Of a stretch of 57,639 nucleotides of DNA, positions 54,080-57,639 are shown piece by piece. Source of the DNA: Verrucomicrobiaceae bacterium. Lineage in GTDB: Bacteria > Verrucomicrobiota > Verrucomicrobiia > Verrucomicrobiales > Verrucomicrobiaceae. The position numbers were made by a program, and so were the translations under genes. The notes beneath the pieces were generated by a model. That model did no database searches and was not told where the DNA came from. It saw nothing but the letters and a program-made list of their open reading frames with translations. Every line of letters begins with the position of its first letter. Within the stretch, counting starts at the first letter, position 1. The DNA is taken from assembly GCA_016795375.1 (NCBI GenBank), contig JAEUHJ010000139.1:1-57639 (forward strand), in the 5' to 3' direction.

Positions 54080-54586
54080 TCAGTCGAGCTTCTGCAAAAT
54101 GCCTGCGACGATTTCTTCCGGCGTGCCGTCGATGGACACGCGGATGAGGCCAGGTGTCGGTTCCAGTGTGGCGAGCTGGCTTTCCAGCAGGCTCAGCGGC
54201 ATGAAGTGCCCCTGGCGCGCGGCCATGCGTGAGGTGATGAGTTCGCGGCTGCCATCGAGCAGCACGAAGCGGAGCGTTTCGTCCGAGTCGTTGGCGCGGA
54301 GCTTGTCGCGGTAGATTGGTTTGAGCGCGGAGCAGGCGAGGATATAAACCGGCGTGGCGCGGCGCATGTCCTCGATGCGCTGGCGCAGCACGGCATACCA
54401 GGGCCAGCGGTCTTCGTCATTGAGGGGCGTGCCGGCGGACATCTTCGCCTTGTTCGCGGGCGGGTGAAAGTCGTCGCCGTCCTCGAAGGTGGTGCCGAGT
54501 TTTGCGGCGAGCAGGCGGCCGATGACGGTTTTGCCGGAGCCGGAGACGCCCATGATGATGAGGGTTTTCAGGTCAGGAGAGGGCAT
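54080..54586 (-). CDS. gntK: gluconokinase (GntK type)
   Basis: The 168-residue P-loop kinase has Walker A MGVSGSGKTVIGRLLA near the N-terminus, GTTFEDGDDFHPPANKAKM, the substrate-region motif typical of GntK, LNDEDRWPWYAVL, VYILACSALKPIYRDKLR, and ARQGHFMPLSLLESQLATLE, which together match gluconate kinases of the GntK/IDNK family closely. It makes 6-phosphogluconate for the pentose-phosphate or Entner-Doudoroff route. It is divergent from the DUF1080 gene. Confidence 0.93.
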   Translation of the reverse strand: MPSPDLKTLIIMGVSGSGKTVIGRLLAAKLGTTFEDGDDFHPPANKAKMSAGTPLNDEDRWPWYAVLRQRIEDMRRATPVYILACSALKPIYRDKLRANDSDETLRFVLLDGSRELITSRMAARQGHFMPLSLLESQLATLEPTPGLIRVSIDGTPEEIVAGILQKLD

Positions 54587-54650
54587 GGGCGGGAGTGGAG
54601 GGTGTCAGCTTGACGATCATGGCGCGTTCATGGAGGATGTGCGAGAAATC

Positions 54651-55307
54651 ATGAAACGCCTTCTTCTGCCCGCCGCGATGCTCCTCGGAGCAGCCTTTGC
54701 CGCCGATGACATCAAGCCCGCCGCGGAGGCGCCGAAGGAGTTCGTGCTGTTCAATGGCAAGTCGCTCGATGACTGGGAGGCCGTGGATGTCGGCGGCAGC
54801 GGCGTGGTGGAGCTGGAGGGCGGGGTGATGATCATCAATCAGGGTGAGAGCGTGAGCGGCGCTGTTTACAAGAAGGCCGCCGCGCTGCCAATGACGAACT
54901 ATGAGATCACGCTGGAGGCGAAGCGCCTGCAAGGAGTCGATTTCTTCGTCGGGCTGACCTTTCCCGTCGGGGATGTGAAGCACTGCGCCACGCTCGTCTG
55001 CGGCGGCTGGGGTGGCAGCGTCACCGGCATTTCCTCCATCAACGGACTTGATGCCTCCGAGAACAACACGTCGAGCTATCAGCGCTTCGAGGATGACAAA
55101 TGGTATGCGGTGAAGCTGCGGGTCACACCTGAGAACCTCGGCGTGTGGATCGGTGAGAAGCAGGTCATCGACGAGGACATCCAGGAGAAGAAGATCGGCG
55201 TGCGCCCCGGCCCCATGGAAAGCTACCTGCCGCTTTCGCTGACGACGTTCAGCACCACCGCTGCCATCCGCAACGTGAAGCTCACGCCGATTCTGGTGAA
55301 AAAGTGA
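54651..55307 (+). CDS. exported DUF1080 (3-keto-disaccharide hydrolase) domain protein
   Basis: The start at 54651 gives a Sec signal (MKRLLLPAAMLLGAAFA). The 218-residue mature domain begins EFVLFNGKSLDDWEAVDVGG, the DUF1080 opening. It then folds as a concanavalin-like beta-sandwich (MTNYEITLEAKRLQGVDFFV, WYAVKLRVTPENLGVWIG, IRNVKLTPI). Family members are abundant in Planctomycetes/Verrucomicrobia; some hydrolyse 3-keto-glycosides, others are binding domains. The stop codon (55305-55307) overlaps the start of the downstream lipase-like gene by one base. Confidence 0.88.
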   Translation: MKRLLLPAAMLLGAAFAADDIKPAAEAPKEFVLFNGKSLDDWEAVDVGGSGVVELEGGVMIINQGESVSGAVYKKAAALPMTNYEITLEAKRLQGVDFFVGLTFPVGDVKHCATLVCGGWGGSVTGISSINGLDASENNTSSYQRFEDDKWYAVKLRVTPENLGVWIGEKQVIDEDIQEKKIGVRPGPMESYLPLSLTTFSTTAAIRNVKLTPILVKK

Positions 55308-56962
55308 TGCGTGCCGTCCTCGCGTTCCGCGTGCTGGCTCTCGCAGCCTGCGGCAGCCTCGCCTCGTGCGGCTCCACGCTGTCGCCGGTGTTTGAGCGCG
55401 CAGAGACGGTTCTCTCCGTGCGTGAGAAGCACCGCATCGCCGGTTTGCTCGATGAAATGGCCGCCGGCTGGGATGGCATGCAGCATGGGAAAATCAGCGA
55501 ACGGCGCAAGGCGCAGGATCGTTACGACACCGCGCTCGCAGCTTTTCTGCGCGAATGGGATGATCATCAAAGTCCGCGTCACTGGCAGCCGGGCACTGTT
55601 TTCACGTCGAAAAAGCAGGTGTTTCAGATCGACTTCGACACACGCTCTGATCCGCGTCGCGAAGTGACGCCGGCCTTGATCGACGAGATCATCTTTCCCT
55701 CACGCGTGAGGAGGCATGAGACGGACACGCTCGCCCAACGGCCCGGCGTGGGCATTCCTGTTGTCGGTCACATCCGGCGGACCGACGAAGCCCGGAGGGA
55801 GATGCCATTTCTCCCGCCCAACGGAGGAAATCTCACGCTCACCGTGGTCATGGAGATCGGGGATGCGCCGCATGACCCGGGCCAGGCCAGACGTTGCCGG
55901 CTGCGTCTCCACAACGCCTTGAACATCGACACCGTGAGGCTGCGTGGTGATGAGCGGCAGCTCGCCGCGAACTTCACCGCCGCGAAACAGCTCGCGCTCT
56001 CCAAGAAATCCTTCAATCCGCTCAAGTGGCTCGGCTTGTTCTACCCCGAGCGTGCCCTGGCGGATTGCCAGCTCTACCGCATGGACGTGCATGATCCGAA
56101 GCGCATCCCGGTCGTGCTCGTGCATGGTCTCATGTCGGATCCGCACATCTGGCTGAACCTCGTCAACGCCATCAGCTCCGACCCCGAGCTGCGCGCCCGC
56201 TACCAGCCCTGGTATTTCCTTTACCCCACCGGCATGGACGTGCCGCAGACCTCGGCACGCTTGCGCGAGTCCCTGCGCCAGGCGCGTGAATTCCTCGACC
56301 CTGATCACAACGACCCCGGCATGAGCCGCATGGTGCTTGTCGGTCACAGCATGGGCGGCCTGCTCGGCCGCATGCAGGCCATCGACTCCGGCGACAGGCT
56401 GTGGAATGCCATGTTCACGAAACCGCCGGAGCAGCTGGATGTCTCCGACGATGTGCGGGAGAGACTCGTCAGCACGCTCATGTTCAAACGCGATCCCGGA
56501 ATCAGGCGGCTGGTGTTCATCACCACGCCGCATCGGGGCAGCAACATCGCCAGCAGGAACATCGTCCGCCGGCTCTCATCCCTCATCCGCCTGCCGTTCG
56601 ACACGTTGCGCATCTCGCAGGAATTGCTCGGTGGGAACACGGACGCGCTTTCGCCGCAGATTCGTGATTGGGGCATTTACGGCTTCCTCAGCCTCGGCAT
56701 GCTTTCAGAGAAGCACCCGTATTACGATGGATTGAACGCCGTCCCCATGCCTGTCGCACACCATTCCATCATCGGCCGCCTTGGGAAAAGCAGCCGTTTT
56801 GGTGATTCCGATGGTGTTGTGCCCTACTGGAGCTCCCACCTCGACACCGCCGAGTCCGAGAAGGTCATCCAGGCCTGGCACGGCTGCGTGGAGAGACCCG
56901 AGGTTGTGCAGGAGGTCGTGCGCGTGCTGCGGGAGCACCTGCATGAGGGGCGGACGCGTTGA
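55307..56962 (+). CDS. lipoprotein alpha/beta-hydrolase, lipase-like
   Basis: The 551-residue protein starts MRAVLAFRVLALAACGSLAS and includes a probable lipobox LASCGS, so it is likely an outer-membrane lipoprotein. A helical N-terminal region of about 220 residues precedes the alpha/beta-hydrolase domain (IPVVLVHGLMSDPHIWLN). The nucleophile is Ser348 in VGHSMGGLLGR, a second conserved stretch is FITTPHRGSNIAS, and the catalytic His is likely in the final HLDTAESEKVIQAWH region. Homologues hydrolyse lipids or esters, but the substrate is not known. The coupled start (ATG overlapping TGA) links it to the DUF1080 gene. Confidence 0.8.
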   Translation: MRAVLAFRVLALAACGSLASCGSTLSPVFERAETVLSVREKHRIAGLLDEMAAGWDGMQHGKISERRKAQDRYDTALAAFLREWDDHQSPRHWQPGTVFTSKKQVFQIDFDTRSDPRREVTPALIDEIIFPSRVRRHETDTLAQRPGVGIPVVGHIRRTDEARREMPFLPPNGGNLTLTVVMEIGDAPHDPGQARRCRLRLHNALNIDTVRLRGDERQLAANFTAAKQLALSKKSFNPLKWLGLFYPERALADCQLYRMDVHDPKRIPVVLVHGLMSDPHIWLNLVNAISSDPELRARYQPWYFLYPTGMDVPQTSARLRESLRQAREFLDPDHNDPGMSRMVLVGHSMGGLLGRMQAIDSGDRLWNAMFTKPPEQLDVSDDVRERLVSTLMFKRDPGIRRLVFITTPHRGSNIASRNIVRRLSSLIRLPFDTLRISQELLGGNTDALSPQIRDWGIYGFLSLGMLSEKHPYYDGLNAVPMPVAHHSIIGRLGKSSRFGDSDGVVPYWSSHLDTAESEKVIQAWHGCVERPEVVQEVVRVLREHLHEGRTR

Positions 56963-57085
56963 CAAGCCCCGACTTCCAGGCAGGGCGGCCCGCAGGCTGG
57001 CGCGCGGTTTCATTTTGCGGTTCGACGGCAAGCTGGCGTTGCCAGACGTGCAATTAGAGGTAAGGACAGCGCTCCGCCCGTCCTC

Positions 57086-57589
57086 ATGTCGAATCACGCC
57101 TCAAGCCGCCCGCGTCCCACCCAGGAGCCGATCAGCATCGCGATCGTCGCCTCCCTTTACAACAACCAGTTCGTCCAAGGACTGCTCAATGCCGCCAAGG
57201 AGGAGATCGAGGTCATCGCGCCAAACGCGTCGCTGGATGTTTACCGCGTGCCGGGAGCGTTCGAGATCCCCGTCTGCGCCGAGCTCGTGCTGCGCGGCAG
57301 CGCGCCGGACGCCGTGATCGCGCTCGGTGTCATCATCCGCGGTTCGACGGAGCACGCGGATCTTGTCGGCGCGTCCGTCACCGACGCCTTGCAGCAGATG
57401 GCGGTGAAGCACTGCACCCCCGTTATTCATGAGGTGCTGCTTGTGGAGGACGAGGAACAGGCTGAGGAGCGCTGTCTCGGCACCACGATCAACCGCGGCA
57501 CCGAGGCCGCGCAGACCTGCGTGAAGATGATCAACCTCTTCGGCAAAATGAAGGCCAGCTTCGCCGGCGAACCCATCGACCACGCCTGA
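57086..57589 (+). CDS. ribH: 6,7-dimethyl-8-ribityllumazine synthase
   Basis: RibH condenses 5-amino-6-ribitylaminouracil with dihydroxybutanone phosphate in riboflavin synthesis. The 167-residue protein has IVASLYNNQFVQGLLNAAKE, YRVPGAFEIPVCAEL, ALGVIIRGSTEHADLVG with the catalytic His, and NRGTEAAQTCVKM near the end. The 123-bp gap upstream shows no FMN riboswitch-like core to my eye. The next gene begins 4 bp after the stop and reads like nusB, the usual ribH neighbour. Confidence 0.95.
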   Translation: MSNHASSRPRPTQEPISIAIVASLYNNQFVQGLLNAAKEEIEVIAPNASLDVYRVPGAFEIPVCAELVLRGSAPDAVIALGVIIRGSTEHADLVGASVTDALQQMAVKHCTPVIHEVLLVEDEEQAEERCLGTTINRGTEAAQTCVKMINLFGKMKASFAGEPIDHA

Positions 57590-57593
57590 CATC

Positions 57594-57639
57594 ATGGGAA
57601 GACGCCGCGAAGGCCGGGAGGCCGCCATTCAATTTCTCT
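57594..57639 (+). CDS. nusB: transcription antitermination factor NusB, 3' truncated by window edge
   Basis: The last 46 bases encode MGRRREGREAAIQFL, the typical NusB N-terminus (G-x-R-R-x-x-R-E-x-A-x-Q-x-L). The start follows the ribH stop by 4 bp, and ribH-nusB pairs are widespread. Only 15 residues are visible, so the assignment rests on these and on context. Confidence 0.8.
   Translation, partial: MGRRREGREAAIQFL

Noticed and set aside
56963..57085. FMN riboswitch before ribH
   Set aside because: The gap is only 123 bp, and I cannot find the conserved FMN-aptamer core segments.

Overview
The window is GC-rich, densely coded DNA from what looks like a member of the Verrucomicrobiota, most likely close to Verrucomicrobiaceae (Prosthecobacter or Verrucomicrobium type). 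The assignment is inferred from gene content: two DUF1501 proteins with twin-arginine-like leaders, a planctomycete/verrucomicrobial single-haem cytochrome domain, a DUF1080 protein, a BamB-like PQQ propeller protein, an FAD_oxidored protein with a golvesin-like tail, an exosortase fused to an EpsI-type domain, and chromosomal housekeeping genes (ispH, ftsK, a PBP2 gene, lgt, topB, surE, nadA, folK, dapB, ribH, nusB). No phage, plasmid, transposase or CRISPR locus is visible, so this is a chromosomal segment.

Layout. 1-4756: ispH (5' end outside the window), a thioesterase, queD, an esterase, an RlmM-like methyltransferase and a c-type cytochrome. 4917-10462: ftsK, a membrane-anchored alkaline-phosphatase-superfamily enzyme with Thr at the sulfatase nucleophile position, and an FmdB-like protein that has lost its zinc-ribbon cysteines. 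10583-14270: two paralogous MFS transporters separated by a striking 273-bp tandem repeat array. 14449-17460: a PBP2-type transpeptidase, a DUF6941-like protein and a tandem-ACT protein. 17426-20333: the exosortase-EpsI fusion and a divergent membrane-anchored protein of unknown function. 20351-21571: a GlgM-type glycogen synthase.

21649-33719 is the most distinctive block and reads as a carbohydrate-uptake or -degradation locus. It holds an SDR oxidoreductase, a GntR/LacI-type regulator, a sialidase-like Asp-box protein, three divergent paralogues of an exported TIM-barrel glycosidase-like family, a parallel beta-helix protein, an HpcH/HpaI-type aldolase and a small-molecule kinase. Two start/stop overlaps in it suggest translational coupling.

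33706-42948: lgt, an FAD oxidoreductase, topB, surE, an enoyl-reductase-like MDR enzyme and a DUF1501 gene. 43053-46820: an HtrA/DegP protease, a strong terminator, an OmpR-type response regulator with an overlapping histidine kinase (a likely envelope-stress module) and tRNA-Val. 46885-52767: a VC0807-like membrane protein, nadA, a BamB-like propeller, an orphan GcvH-like lipoyl protein, a second DUF1501 gene, a DUF423 gene and tRNA-Phe. 52802-57639: folK-dapB-gntK on the minus strand, then a DUF1080 gene coupled to a lipase-like lipoprotein, ribH, and the first codons of nusB.

The three strongest targets for new biology are the tandem hairpin/T-tract array at 12421-12693, the three-paralogue glycosidase-like cluster, and the composite interspersed repeat at 29957-30192. 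All family names come from motif recognition by eye. No database search was run.
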